Part shown: positions 45,037 through 54,268 of the stretch, piece by piece
Layout of the letters: the number at the start of each line of letters is the position of its first letter
Numbering within the stretch: the stretch's first letter is position 1
Assembly (NCBI RefSeq): GCF_018847375.1
Contig: NZ_CP072036.1
Location: forward strand, 1,798,001 to 1,862,000
From: Akkermansia massiliensis
GTDB lineage: Bacteria > Verrucomicrobiota > Verrucomicrobiia > Verrucomicrobiales > Akkermansiaceae
Direction of reading: 5' to 3'
DNA: 64,000 nt
The notes under the pieces: model-generated
The model's database searches: none
The model's input: only the letters and a program-made list of their open reading frames with translations
What the model was told of the DNA's origin: nothing
Translations under genes and position numbers: made by a program

Positions 45037-48000
45037 TTAGATGTTCTTCAGCATTTCCAGCGCTTCCCGTAGCTTGTCTGCGGGAGAGACGCCTGCCAGC
45101 CGCGGAAATTTGTTGGACAGCAGGATAAAATCCCCGTTCCTGGTGAGCATCAGGCGCTGTCCGCTGATTTCCACCATGGAGATGTTTGCTTTGGAGGCCA
45201 GTATCTTGATTTTGTGGGAATCCAGCAGGTGATGCACCGTTTCCGGTGCAGGGCCGAAGCGGTCTTCCCACGCGCGGAGCAGGGCGTCCGCCTCCTTCAG
45301 GGTGCGGACTGCCGCCAGGTCCTTGTACGCGGAAATGCGCAGGGCTGCGTCGCTGATGTAATCCCGGGGCAGGAAGGCGCCCAGATAATCCTTGCGGGAT
45401 TTGGCGGCGAACTGCGTCTCGCTGTTCACGATGAAATCCGTTCTCAGGGCCGCGTCCGGCCGGGGGGCCGTGTGCCTGCCCTGCATGTGGGCGATGGACT
45501 GCTGGAGAAGCTGGCAGTACAGGTCAAAGCCGATAGCGGCAATGTGGCCGCTCTGCTGGGTGCCCAGCAGGTTGCCCGCGCCGCGTATTTCCAGGTCCCT
45601 CATGGCTATCTTGAAGCCGGAACCCAGCTCCGTGTACTGCTTGATGGCGGAGACGCGCTTGCGGGCGTCTCCCGTGGTGGCGGCGGACCTGGGGAGCATG
45701 AGGTAGGCGTAGGCCCGGTGCCCTGCGCGGCCCACGCGGCCGCGGAGCTGGTAGAGGTCCGCCAGGCCGAAGCGGTCCGCGCGGTCAATGATGATGGTGT
45801 TGGCGTTCGGGATGTCGATGCCGGATTCGATGATGGTGGTTGCCAGCAGGATGTCCGCCTTCCCCTGCACGAAGGTGCGCATGACCTTCTCCAGCTCGTC
45901 CTTGGGCATCTGTCCGTGGCCGATGACGATGCGGGCCTTGGGCACCAGGGCCTGGATGCGGTCCCGGAACAGTTCGATGGTTTTGACGCGGTTGTGCAGC
46001 AGGAAAATCTGGCCGCCGCGTTCCAGTTCGCGCTCCATGGCCTTCTTCATGATGCGTTCGTCATAGGGGCATACGCTCGTCTGCACGGGCTGCCGGTTGA
46101 CGGGCGGCGTTTCAATGGAGCTCATGTCCCTCGCTCCCATCAGCGCAATGTACAGGGTGCGGGGAATGGGCGTGGCGGACAGCGTGAGCACGTCAATGCC
46201 CTTGAAGCGTTCCTTGAATTTCTCCTTGTGCCTGACGCCGAAGCGCTGTTCCTCGTCAATCACCACCAGGCCCAGGTTTTTAATGGACACGTCCTCGGAG
46301 ATGAGGCGGTGCGTGCCGATGACGATGTCCACGGCCCCGGACTTAAGCCCTTCCAGCGTGGAGCGGACGTCCGCCGCGCTGCTGAAGCGGCTGAGCATTT
46401 CAATCCGCACGGGGTATTCGCTCATGCGCTCCTTGAAGGTGCGGAAGTGCTGTTCCGCGAGCACGGTGGTGGGCACCAGCACGGCCACCTGGCGGCCTCC
46501 CGTCACGCATTTGAAGGCGGCGCGGATGGCCACCTCCGTCTTGCCGAAGCCCACGTCCCCGCAGATCAGGCGGTCCATGGGGCGGGTGGCTTCCATGTCC
46601 GCCTTCGTCTGGGCGATGGCGCGGAGCTGGTCCTGGGTCTCCCGGAAGGGGAAGGAGCTTTCAAACTCCCACATCCATTTGCTGTCCGGAGGGTGGCTGT
46701 AGCCCTTTCCTGTCTGGCGTTCCGCCTGCACGTTGAGGAGCTGGGCGGCGTAGTCCGCCACGGAGCGTTCCGCGGATTTTTTGGCGCGCTGCCATTTGGA
46801 ATCCCCCAGCTTGTTGAGTTCCGGCGTCTTGCTGCCCAGCCCTATGTACCGTGAAACCAGGTGCGCCTGGCTGAGGGGGACGTGCAGGATCGTATTGTCC
46901 CGGTAAAGGATGTTCATTTCCTCGTCTCCGGAGTCCGGAGAGGTGGAAATGTTGATGAATTTGCCGATGCCGTAGCTGGTGTGCACCACCAGGTCTCCGG
47001 GGTTGATGTCCTTCAGGGAGGCCTGCGCGCGGGCCTTGCGGGCCTTGTCCTCCCGGCTGGCGCGGCGGCGCGCCGTGGCGGACTGGTACCTGCCGAACAG
47101 CTCCGAGGAGGAGAGAACGGCCGTTTTTGCCCCCGGAATGCTGAAGCCGCCGGGCAGGTCCCCGCGCAGGGCGGTGATGGACAGCAGCGCGGGCGTTCCG
47201 GCGCAGATGTCCCGGAAGCGCTCTTCCTCCCCTTCGTTGGGAAAAAACATGCTGACGTTCCATTTCCGGTCCAGCCATTCTCGGATCTGGCGTTCCGCCA
47301 GCTCCCGCCGCATCTCCTGCATCACGAAGTCCCCGGCGTCAAAGCTGCCCAGGGGATTGTCATGGATGGCCAGGGAGAAGTCCTCCTCCCCCTCCGCGTT
47401 CTCCGGCGGTGCGGTGAGGATGCACACGTTCCCCCGTTCCTTGCAGAAAGGGGCCGTAATGACCAGGTCGCCCGGCTTGATCCAGGCCCGCAGGGTTTCC
47501 ACGCCCGCCGCTTCCGTCAGGACGAGGTTGACGTGCTCCGTCTTCCGGAAGGAAATCTGGGAGTCCACGTCAAATTCCCGGATGGATTCAATCTCGTCGT
47601 CAAAAAACTCCAGGCGTACGGGATGGGAGGACTGGAGCGGGAAAACGTCCAGAATGCCGCCGCGGCGGGACCACTGCCCGCGGGAAATGACCTGAGGAAC
47701 GCCCTCGAACCCCGCCTCCTCAAACAGCCGTATCAAATCGTCAGGGGCGTGCGTTTCTCCCGTTTTCAGGGTCATTCCCTGGTTCTGCATGCCGTCGGGG
47801 GAGGGAACCTCGTCATTCAGGCTGCCTTCCGTCAGAACGACGGTTTGCCTGCCCACATGGCCGGAAGCGATGCGGTGAAGGACGTTCAGCCGTTCCGCGG
47901 CAAGCTCCGGGTCTCCCACTTCCTCCCCCAGGGCCACCTCTTTTTCCGGGACGAAGAGGATGTTGCGCACTCCCCATGTTTCCAGTTGCGCGGCAAGGGA

Positions 48001-48213
48001 TTCCTGCGCGCGCAGATGGGGCGCGATCACCCAGGCCCGGGCGGTGTCCGGAATGGTCCTGATGCACAGGGCCGCCACGAACGGAACCCCGGGCAGGGAG
48101 GTATGGTCGAAAACCGCCTGTTCCTCCGTGCCCAGTTTCGCGAGTTCCCGGTGAAAGGGTGCGGTGCGGGCCACCCTGTCCATCAGGGCGGTTATGGAAG
48201 CGTCTTCTGCCAT
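45037..48213 (-). CDS. mfd: Transcription-repair coupling factor Mfd
   Basis: 1058 residues from the ATG at 48213 (MAEDASITALMDRV); an in-frame ATG at 48264 adds 17 unconserved residues. Mfd displaces RNA polymerase stalled at lesions and recruits UvrA. Domains: UvrB-like N-terminus (about 30-350), RNA-polymerase-interacting domain (about 385-480, NPGDLVVHTSYGIGKF), RecG-like translocase with GDVGFGKTEVAIRAAF, DEEQRFGVRHKEKFK (DEEQ box), LSATPIPRTLYIAL and QLRGRVGRAGHRAYAYL, and the C-terminal TRCF domain. Long open frames on the opposite strand are shadows. Confidence 0.95.
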   Translation of the reverse strand: MAEDASITALMDRVARTAPFHRELAKLGTEEQAVFDHTSLPGVPFVAALCIRTIPDTARAWVIAPHLRAQESLAAQLETWGVRNILFVPEKEVALGEEVGDPELAAERLNVLHRIASGHVGRQTVVLTEGSLNDEVPSPDGMQNQGMTLKTGETHAPDDLIRLFEEAGFEGVPQVISRGQWSRRGGILDVFPLQSSHPVRLEFFDDEIESIREFDVDSQISFRKTEHVNLVLTEAAGVETLRAWIKPGDLVITAPFCKERGNVCILTAPPENAEGEEDFSLAIHDNPLGSFDAGDFVMQEMRRELAERQIREWLDRKWNVSMFFPNEGEEERFRDICAGTPALLSITALRGDLPGGFSIPGAKTAVLSSSELFGRYQSATARRRASREDKARKARAQASLKDINPGDLVVHTSYGIGKFINISTSPDSGDEEMNILYRDNTILHVPLSQAHLVSRYIGLGSKTPELNKLGDSKWQRAKKSAERSVADYAAQLLNVQAERQTGKGYSHPPDSKWMWEFESSFPFRETQDQLRAIAQTKADMEATRPMDRLICGDVGFGKTEVAIRAAFKCVTGGRQVAVLVPTTVLAEQHFRTFKERMSEYPVRIEMLSRFSSAADVRSTLEGLKSGAVDIVIGTHRLISEDVSIKNLGLVVIDEEQRFGVRHKEKFKERFKGIDVLTLSATPIPRTLYIALMGARDMSSIETPPVNRQPVQTSVCPYDERIMKKAMERELERGGQIFLLHNRVKTIELFRDRIQALVPKARIVIGHGQMPKDELEKVMRTFVQGKADILLATTIIESGIDIPNANTIIIDRADRFGLADLYQLRGRVGRAGHRAYAYLMLPRSAATTGDARKRVSAIKQYTELGSGFKIAMRDLEIRGAGNLLGTQQSGHIAAIGFDLYCQLLQQSIAHMQGRHTAPRPDAALRTDFIVNSETQFAAKSRKDYLGAFLPRDYISDAALRISAYKDLAAVRTLKEADALLRAWEDRFGPAPETVHHLLDSHKIKILASKANISMVEISGQRLMLTRNGDFILLSNKFPRLAGVSPADKLREALEMLKNI

Positions 48214-48337
48214 GCGTGTCTGATAGCCCCTGCTGGTGGAAAGTGTGCCGCCTTTCCCTGCCATGTCAACGGTTTTTCAGGGCACAGACTGTCCTCCGGC
48301 CATTGACGGAAGCGTCTTTCCGCATGCGCGGCGCGGG

Positions 48338-49522
48338 TCAGGAGGAGGAGCGGAAGCGGATTTTAACGCCGGCCTTGCGCCATTTCTGTTCAATCTCCTT
48401 GGCCAGCTCCTCATAGCTCCGGCCATCAAGGAGGAGCTTTTGCGCTTCTTTTTCACTGCTGCCGGACTGGATGGCCTTCATGTAGTTCTTCACGCGCTGG
48501 GCGTCCCCCTTGCCGTCCATGTGGTAGAAATAGTAGGCCATCAGGGCGGCCAGGCCGTAATTCAGGTTGGCGTTCTCTCCCGTGAACTGGGAATAGGGCA
48601 TGTTCATGTAGGACTCCAGGCTGGGCGCCTCAAAGTCGTCCCCCAGGGCGCGGCCCCCCGTATTTTTCTTGCCGTATTCCGTCACGCGGGAGACAATGTG
48701 GGAACGGTTGGCCCCGAAGTTGAAGCGGCCTCCGGAATACGGGGTCATCCCCATGTATTCCGCGGAGCCTTCACAGAACCAGCTTGCCTGCTTGGCCTCC
48801 GGGGACATGAGCTGGTGCGTCAGTTCATGGATGAGGGTGGAGGAATCCTTGTCGCGGTCAATGATGTACGTGCTCCCCATGGTCTTGACGCCCAGGGAAT
48901 CAAACGGGACCAGGATTTTGCCGCGGTCTCCGCTGCGCGTCGTCCCCAGGAAAATGCCTGCCGTGCCTTCACGGCCTCCGTTTTCCAGGTACGTGCTGAA
49001 CTTTTCGTACAGGTAGGCGGGGAATTTGGCGGAATCGTCGTGAGGGGGGATGTTGCCGATGGGAAGCGTTTTGTTCGCCAGGTGGGTGGCCTCGAAGAGA
49101 AGGCCCAGGCGCTTGATCATGCCGGCGCCCAGCTTTGCGTCGCAGATGAAGCGGAAATGGGGCGTTTCATAAATATACTCCCCTTGTTCCTCCTTGATGG
49201 TTTCCACCTTGAAATTGTCCTGGCATTTGACGGTCCTGGGCCATGGCAGGTGGTAATTGTCCGCGGGATTGGAGGAGGCAGCCCCTCCCTTTCCCCGGGC
49301 CGCGATGAAATCTCTGTCTTCCCGGGAAAGCTGGGCGAGGGGGATGGAGACGGTTTGGCCGCCGGAGCGTTTCAGCACGGCTTTCTGGCCGTCCAGCCTG
49401 ACGAACTCGGCTTCCAGGCTTTTCCCCTGGACGCTGGTCCAGGTGCGCCCCTGCGCGAGGGGAAGGAAGGAGAGGGAGCACAGGGCTCCCGTCACCAGGT
49501 ACAGGCATGCGGGATTCTTCAT
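48338..49522 (-). CDS. SHD1-domain exported protein with HExxH metallopeptidase motif
   Basis: 394 residues from the ATG at 49522 (MKNPACLYLVTGALCSLSFL, a clear signal peptide). The frame is open upstream only as an antisense-like shadow of the MFS gene. Residues about 27-75 form an SHD1-like small beta domain (WTSVQGKSLEAEFVRLDGQK, then SIPLAQLSREDRDFI), common in Planctomycetes and Verrucomicrobia. A zincin signature HELTHQL follows at about 230, with a downstream ASWFCEGSAEYMG segment whose glutamate is a candidate third zinc ligand, as in gluzincins. The C-terminus is helical. The substrate is unknown. It is 35 bases from the Kelch-MFS gene and probably in its operon. Confidence 0.75.
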   Translation of the reverse strand: MKNPACLYLVTGALCSLSFLPLAQGRTWTSVQGKSLEAEFVRLDGQKAVLKRSGGQTVSIPLAQLSREDRDFIAARGKGGAASSNPADNYHLPWPRTVKCQDNFKVETIKEEQGEYIYETPHFRFICDAKLGAGMIKRLGLLFEATHLANKTLPIGNIPPHDDSAKFPAYLYEKFSTYLENGGREGTAGIFLGTTRSGDRGKILVPFDSLGVKTMGSTYIIDRDKDSSTLIHELTHQLMSPEAKQASWFCEGSAEYMGMTPYSGGRFNFGANRSHIVSRVTEYGKKNTGGRALGDDFEAPSLESYMNMPYSQFTGENANLNYGLAALMAYYFYHMDGKGDAQRVKNYMKAIQSGSSEKEAQKLLLDGRSYEELAKEIEQKWRKAGVKIRFRSSS

Positions 49523-49557
49523 AAGGCTGGGGTTGGGGATATGAAAGAAGGTTGCTG

Positions 49558-52110
49558 TTAATGTTTGGGACGCGGCAGCATCAGGAGCAGCAGTCCGCAG
49601 AGCAGCATCAGGCATCCTGCCGCCGCCAGGGTGGTGGTCAGCGGAACGCCCTGGTCCTTGAACCATCCCCCGAAGAAGGAGATAAGGGCGCCCACGCCCG
49701 CGGACGTTAGGTTGAGGAGGCCATAGCCGGTGGCGGAATAACGCTCGTCGATATGGGAGCGTAGCACAGGCATGAGGGTGGCGTCCAGCGATCCCTGCGC
49801 CAGCCCCTGCGTGGCGACGAGGCCCAGCATGAGCACGAGGGGAACCGCAATGTCCCAGCCGAAGATGCCGGGCAGCAGAGCCAGGACCACCAGCGGGCCG
49901 GATATGGTGAAGGTGATGCCGGGCACCAGGGCGCGGGCGCGGGCGTTGCGCCGGTACCACATGTCCGCCAGAATGGCGCCGCCCAGCACGGCCACGTACT
50001 TGGCTACGGAGCTCCACAGGGTGGCGGCGGGGCCTGCCTCCGCGGAGGAAAGCTGGTATTTATCCTGAAGCAGGGTGGGGTACCAGGTGAGCAGGAACCA
50101 GTTCCCGGCGCCTGCAAAGGCGACCACGGCCAGCAGCATCCACATGGGGCGGCCGCTCAGCAGGCTGGAAAGCACGGCGCCGGTGGAAAGATTGGACGCG
50201 GGTTCCTTGATGGCCCGTTCGTCATTGTCCACATTGATCAGGACCGTTTTTTCCTTGGGTTCGGACGGCTTTTTGGCCTGCGCCGTATCCGCAGGGGCCT
50301 TGGCCGGGTCTTTCAGGAACAGGATGAGGACGATGGCATACGCCACGCCGATCAGGCCGAACAGGGCGAACGTCATGCGCCAGCCCGTCCATGAAGCCAT
50401 GGTGGCCCCGAAGCCGGCCACGGCCATGCCCACGTAAATGCCGCTCATGTGCAGCCCCGTGGCGATGGAGCGCGTGCTGCCCCGGTGGTAGTCCGTAATC
50501 AGGGCCAGGGCGGCGGGGATGTAAAAGGCCTCACTGATGCCCATGGCGCCGCGCGCGATGAGCAGGGACGTGTAATCCTCCGCATGGCCGGTCCACCAGG
50601 TAACCACGGACCAGACGACGAGGGAGCAGAGAATCATCAGGCGGCGGCTGTAGCGGTCCGCCAGGAAGCCGCCCACCGGGCTGAGCAGGGCGTAAATCAG
50701 CAGGAAGACGGAGGTAACCATGCCGAACTGGGCTTCCGTCTGCGGAATGTCCCGGACGATGGGTTCATGCAGCGCGGAAAGGAGCTGGCGGTCAAAATAG
50801 TTCAGCATGACCACGAACCACAGGACGATGACGGCCACCCAGGCCCACAGGCCCGGCCTGGTGTTCGGGTCCGTGACGGCAGAAACATTTTTAACGCCGT
50901 TGCGCACGGCGGAAACGATGATGATCGCCATGACGATGACGGTCAGGATGAGAACGGCGTAATCAACCGTGCTCATTTCAAAATGGTACCCTGCGGAGGC
51001 GGAGGCGTTCACGGGGGTCCGGACGCCCGGGGCGGTTTCCCCGCTGATGGTCATGATCTCGGAACCCTTCACGACGGCGGGCGCGGTGGCGATGCCGACG
51101 GGCCACTCCCCCTGGTGCGTCCATTTGTTTCCGATGACGTCATAAACCAGGATGTCGCGGGACTGCACCACGGGCTTGGACGGGTCCGGCGCATTGCCGC
51201 GCTTGTCCCCGCCGATGAGGATGATGGAATTTTCACGTACCGGGGCGGGGCCTGCGGCGGCGGCTACGGGCGTTCCCGGTCCGGCAGGCTGCTGTTTGCC
51301 CGCGGCTCCCCATTCGGCGGGATCGTTGGACGTCATGTCGTAGCCGATCATGTCGGAAAGGTACGTTCTGGCGGTTTCTCCGGCGGCATCCCTGGACAGG
51401 GTGCAGCCGCCTGCGATGAACAGGGTGCTGTCACAGACGGCGGCGGTGGAGAGGATGCGGCCCGCACCGGGGAAGGGCGGGAGGGACGCCCATTTCATTT
51501 TGGCCGTATCCGGAGTGGTGTCCAGCATATAGATAGTATTGAGGGCGGCTTCCGGCTGGTCGCTGTCCCGTCCGCCGATGACGAACAGCTTGTTTCCGTG
51601 AGCAGCGAAGGCGGCTTCCGTAACGGGGACGGGAAGGGGAGGAAGCTTTTCCACGGAGCCGTCCGCCTTGATCAGCAGGGCGTCTTTCAGGATGCCTTCC
51701 GCATTATGGCCTCCGGCTACCGCCAGCCCCTTGCCTACGCTTGCAAAAGCCGCGTAACCCAGCGGAGCGGGCAGCGTCCCCGCCTTGCTCCATTGGCCGT
51801 TGCGGAGTTTGAAAATATCCTGGTGGTACGCCTTAGGCCCGCGTTCTTCCGGCGTTGAGGCTCCCGGAGCGGCCTGGGGGAAATTGGCGCCGCCTGCGGC
51901 GATGATGGACTGGGTGCCGTCACTTTCCGTAACGGTTCCAGCCGCCATTCCAGCGCGGCCCGCCGGGTCCGGCAGGTCGGGAATGGCTCCGGCCGGGTGT
52001 ACATCCACGGAAAAAGAGGCGTTGGCAGCGGGGGCCGCCATCAGCAGCAGGGCGGCGAAAGCGGAGCCGCATGCCCTGGAAAACCGGGTAAGGTGACGTG
52101 AAATGTGCAT
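49558..52110 (-). CDS. Kelch (sialic acid mutarotase-like) domain fused to MFS transporter
   Basis: 850 residues from the ATG at 52110 (MHISRHLTRFSRACGSAF). A signal sequence ends near PAANA. Residues 35-365 form a six-bladed Kelch propeller resembling N-acetylneuraminate epimerase NanM: SIIAAGGANFPQ, LAVAGGHNAEG, LFVIGGRDSD, LFIAGGCTLS, IILIGGDKRG. An extra TM (YAVLILTVIVMAIIIVSAV, about 381-401) leads into a 12-TM major facilitator domain (NYFDRQLLSALHEPI, GGFLADRYSRRLMIL, GISEAFYIPAALALI). A charged loop splits the MFS halves. In this topology the propeller is periplasmic and would convert the anomer just before uptake. Sialic acid is the inferred substrate, fitting mucin use. Confidence 0.85.
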   Translation of the reverse strand: MHISRHLTRFSRACGSAFAALLLMAAPAANASFSVDVHPAGAIPDLPDPAGRAGMAAGTVTESDGTQSIIAAGGANFPQAAPGASTPEERGPKAYHQDIFKLRNGQWSKAGTLPAPLGYAAFASVGKGLAVAGGHNAEGILKDALLIKADGSVEKLPPLPVPVTEAAFAAHGNKLFVIGGRDSDQPEAALNTIYMLDTTPDTAKMKWASLPPFPGAGRILSTAAVCDSTLFIAGGCTLSRDAAGETARTYLSDMIGYDMTSNDPAEWGAAGKQQPAGPGTPVAAAAGPAPVRENSIILIGGDKRGNAPDPSKPVVQSRDILVYDVIGNKWTHQGEWPVGIATAPAVVKGSEIMTISGETAPGVRTPVNASASAGYHFEMSTVDYAVLILTVIVMAIIIVSAVRNGVKNVSAVTDPNTRPGLWAWVAVIVLWFVVMLNYFDRQLLSALHEPIVRDIPQTEAQFGMVTSVFLLIYALLSPVGGFLADRYSRRLMILCSLVVWSVVTWWTGHAEDYTSLLIARGAMGISEAFYIPAALALITDYHRGSTRSIATGLHMSGIYVGMAVAGFGATMASWTGWRMTFALFGLIGVAYAIVLILFLKDPAKAPADTAQAKKPSEPKEKTVLINVDNDERAIKEPASNLSTGAVLSSLLSGRPMWMLLAVVAFAGAGNWFLLTWYPTLLQDKYQLSSAEAGPAATLWSSVAKYVAVLGGAILADMWYRRNARARALVPGITFTISGPLVVLALLPGIFGWDIAVPLVLMLGLVATQGLAQGSLDATLMPVLRSHIDERYSATGYGLLNLTSAGVGALISFFGGWFKDQGVPLTTTLAAAGCLMLLCGLLLLMLPRPKH

Positions 52111-52145
52111 ATGCTGGAAGATAGGGATGGGATGTGGGTGAAAAA

Positions 52146-53129
52146 TCAGGAAAGGGTGATGCTCCACACTTCAGGGGAGCGCCTGCCGGGTTTAAGTTCT
52201 CCGTTCACGGCTGCAAAACGGCCCTGCCACGCGCAGCACGGAAGGACCGCCCTGGGCGCCGCGATGGGCCCTGCGTCGTGCCATTCCATGGCGGCTGTAT
52301 CCAGGCACAGGGACTGGTTGTTGAAGCCGGGGTTGGTCTGCGGGGTATACTTCTTTCCGGAGCCGTCGTCCCCGCCCAGCAAATAAATCACGCCGTTCCG
52401 GGAAACCGGGGCCGGGGTGGGGGCCGCGGCGATGGCGTAAGGCATCTCCGGCAGGCGCGTCCATCCGCGTTCCGGCGTGAAGCTCCAGGCTTCCGTCAGC
52501 AATTCCCGGGCCTGTTTGCCATCCTCCTCCCGGAGGCCGATGCCGCCGAGCACGTAAAGGACGCCGTCCGCCGCGGCCATCTGGTGCAGGAAGCGTCCGC
52601 GGCCCGGCAGCGGGTCCAGCTCCTGCCAGCCCTGTTCCGGCCCGCGTGCGTCCAGCATGAAAACCCGGTTGGTGCAGTCCTGCTCCCCGGGGCGCTCACA
52701 GCCTCCCGTAAGATAAACCTTGCCGCCCAGAACGGCGGCGGCCGTGTAAGCCAGGGCTATGGGAAGGGGAGGGAAGGGAGTCACAGTGACGGCTCCGTCC
52801 GCAGTGCTCAGCAGGTAAACGTCCTTCCGGTGGCCTTCCTTGCCGCAGCCGCCGATGCACAGCAGGCCTTCCCTGGTGCTGGCGGAGGCTCCGTACGCGT
52901 AAGGCGCGGGGAGCGTTCCTGCCTCCGTCCACCCATTCTCCCCCGGAGACAGCGTGAAAATGCGGTCCGTCCACGTTTTGGCGCCGCCTTCAAGCATGGG
53001 TTTGTCCGGGAAATTGGTGCCGCCGGCACAAATCATTGTTTCTCCGCATGTTCCGGCATACATGCCGGCGAAACCTTCCGGATCGGGAAGAGAGGGTAAA
53101 GGGGACCAGGATGAAGAATAGAGACTCAT
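52146..53129 (-). CDS. Stand-alone Kelch-repeat protein, NanM-like mutarotase
   Basis: 327 residues from the ATG at 53129 (MSLYSSSWSPLPSLPDPEGF). There is no signal peptide, so it is probably cytosolic, unlike periplasmic NanM. Six Kelch blades are visible through their GG turns: TMICAGGTNFPDKP, LLCIGGCGKEG, KVYLTGGCERPG, VLYVLGGIGL, IYLLGGDDGSG. AGGTNFP matches the segment in the Kelch-MFS protein encoded 35 bases downstream and is typical of the cyclically permuted mutarotase group. The two probably act on the same sugar on either side of the inner membrane. Start choice rests on similarity; a longer frame is open. Confidence 0.8.
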   Translation of the reverse strand: MSLYSSSWSPLPSLPDPEGFAGMYAGTCGETMICAGGTNFPDKPMLEGGAKTWTDRIFTLSPGENGWTEAGTLPAPYAYGASASTREGLLCIGGCGKEGHRKDVYLLSTADGAVTVTPFPPLPIALAYTAAAVLGGKVYLTGGCERPGEQDCTNRVFMLDARGPEQGWQELDPLPGRGRFLHQMAAADGVLYVLGGIGLREEDGKQARELLTEAWSFTPERGWTRLPEMPYAIAAAPTPAPVSRNGVIYLLGGDDGSGKKYTPQTNPGFNNQSLCLDTAAMEWHDAGPIAAPRAVLPCCAWQGRFAAVNGELKPGRRSPEVWSITLS

Positions 53130-53259
53130 AACACGTGTAAATGACTCGCGTGATGCTAGCGAAAACCGGGCCGCGGCGCCAGTATTAACCTCTGGTTCTA
53201 TTTTTTTTGAATAAATTTCTTTCCCCACGCCTCTTACCAACGTAGAAGAGGAGAATCAT

Positions 53260-54111
53260 ATGAAGCCTGGAACCTGTTTTTTGATGTTGTGCGCCCTGCT
53301 GCCTGCGGCCCTGGCGGAAAATATGACCCTGCGGTCCGGCAGGGTGCTGGAAGACGCCAGCGTGGTGTCTTCCGGAGACGACTTTGTCAGCGTCCAGTAC
53401 ACGGACGGGGTGGCCAAGGTCTCCTACAAGGAGCTCACGGATGCCCAGCAGAAGGATTACAGGATGACGCCGGAGGACGTGAAAACCAGGCTGGACCAGC
53501 GGCGCCTGGAGGACGCGGCGCGCAGGAAAAAGGCGGAAGAGGCCAGAAAGGCGGCTGATGAAGAAGCCAGGAAAATCAGGGAATCCCTGTCTGAAGCGGA
53601 GCGGCATCCCCGTTATCTGGAAGGAGCGGATATCTCCCGCATGTTTCTGCTGCTGGGGGAACTCTCCCAGGTGGAGGCGGAAGTCATGGCCCTGCAATGG
53701 AATGCCCTGGAAGCGGACCGCGTGGGACTGCCGGAGGATGCCCGTATCTTCCGTGCGAGGATGGGAACCTATCAGGAACAGGTGAACGCCATCCGTAAAA
53801 AAAGGGAGACCGCCGAACAGTACTGGCAGGATTTGGAAAAGAAATACCTGGCTCTGAAGGACGGAACCCAGAAGAAAATTGCGGACTTGAACAAGCAGGT
53901 CTCCCAGTTGCAGGGGGAAGTAAGGGAGGTGGCCAGCCAGCCGAGAACGGAGCGCATCATTGTCCCTCCGATTATCAGGACGTGGAACTATCCGCCGCCC
54001 GTCATTATCCGGCCTTCCCCCCTGCCGCCAAGGCCCCATCCCGTCCCTCCCCGCCCCGTTCCACCGCGTCCAATGCCTTTGCCTGTGAAGCCTGGCTTGT
54101 ACGGTGGTTGA
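53260..54111 (+). CDS. Exported coiled-coil protein with proline-rich tail
   Basis: 283 residues, start supported by GAGGAG upstream of the ATG, one of the few good Shine-Dalgarno sites here. A signal peptide (FLMLCALLPAALAE) is followed by a small SHD1-like or SH3-like beta segment (LRSGRVLEDASVVSSG, DFVSVQYTDGVAKVSY) and a long charged coiled coil (about 75-225, RRKKAEEARKAADEEARK, then KKIADLNKQVSQLQGEV). The tail from about 235 is proline-rich (PPLPPRPHP-type repeats) and may cross or contact the cell wall. No family function is known. Divergent from the Kelch genes. Confidence 0.65.
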   Translation: MKPGTCFLMLCALLPAALAENMTLRSGRVLEDASVVSSGDDFVSVQYTDGVAKVSYKELTDAQQKDYRMTPEDVKTRLDQRRLEDAARRKKAEEARKAADEEARKIRESLSEAERHPRYLEGADISRMFLLLGELSQVEAEVMALQWNALEADRVGLPEDARIFRARMGTYQEQVNAIRKKRETAEQYWQDLEKKYLALKDGTQKKIADLNKQVSQLQGEVREVASQPRTERIIVPPIIRTWNYPPPVIIRPSPLPPRPHPVPPRPVPPRPMPLPVKPGLYGG

Positions 54112-54268
54112 AAGTGCGTCCGCGGGTTCCTCCTCTTCTTCCGGAAATCGTGCGTCAGCCTCCGCAGCAAACGGGCTGCCGGAACAGAAAACTCAAGGCA
54201 CGGGCTGCCCAGGCGGCAGACGCCGCGGCCCCGGGAAGCATTCCCTTCCCGCAGAGGAAAGGGGAAGG

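Noticed and set aside
45214..46854. Long plus-strand open frame opposite mfd
   Set aside because: It is a shadow of mfd in GC-rich DNA: Gly/Val/His-rich, with no domain and no start signal.
49523..50017. Upstream extension of the SHD1/HExxH protein to 559 residues
   Set aside because: The extension is antisense-like, low in complexity and lies inside the Kelch-MFS gene. A clear signal peptide starts at 49522.
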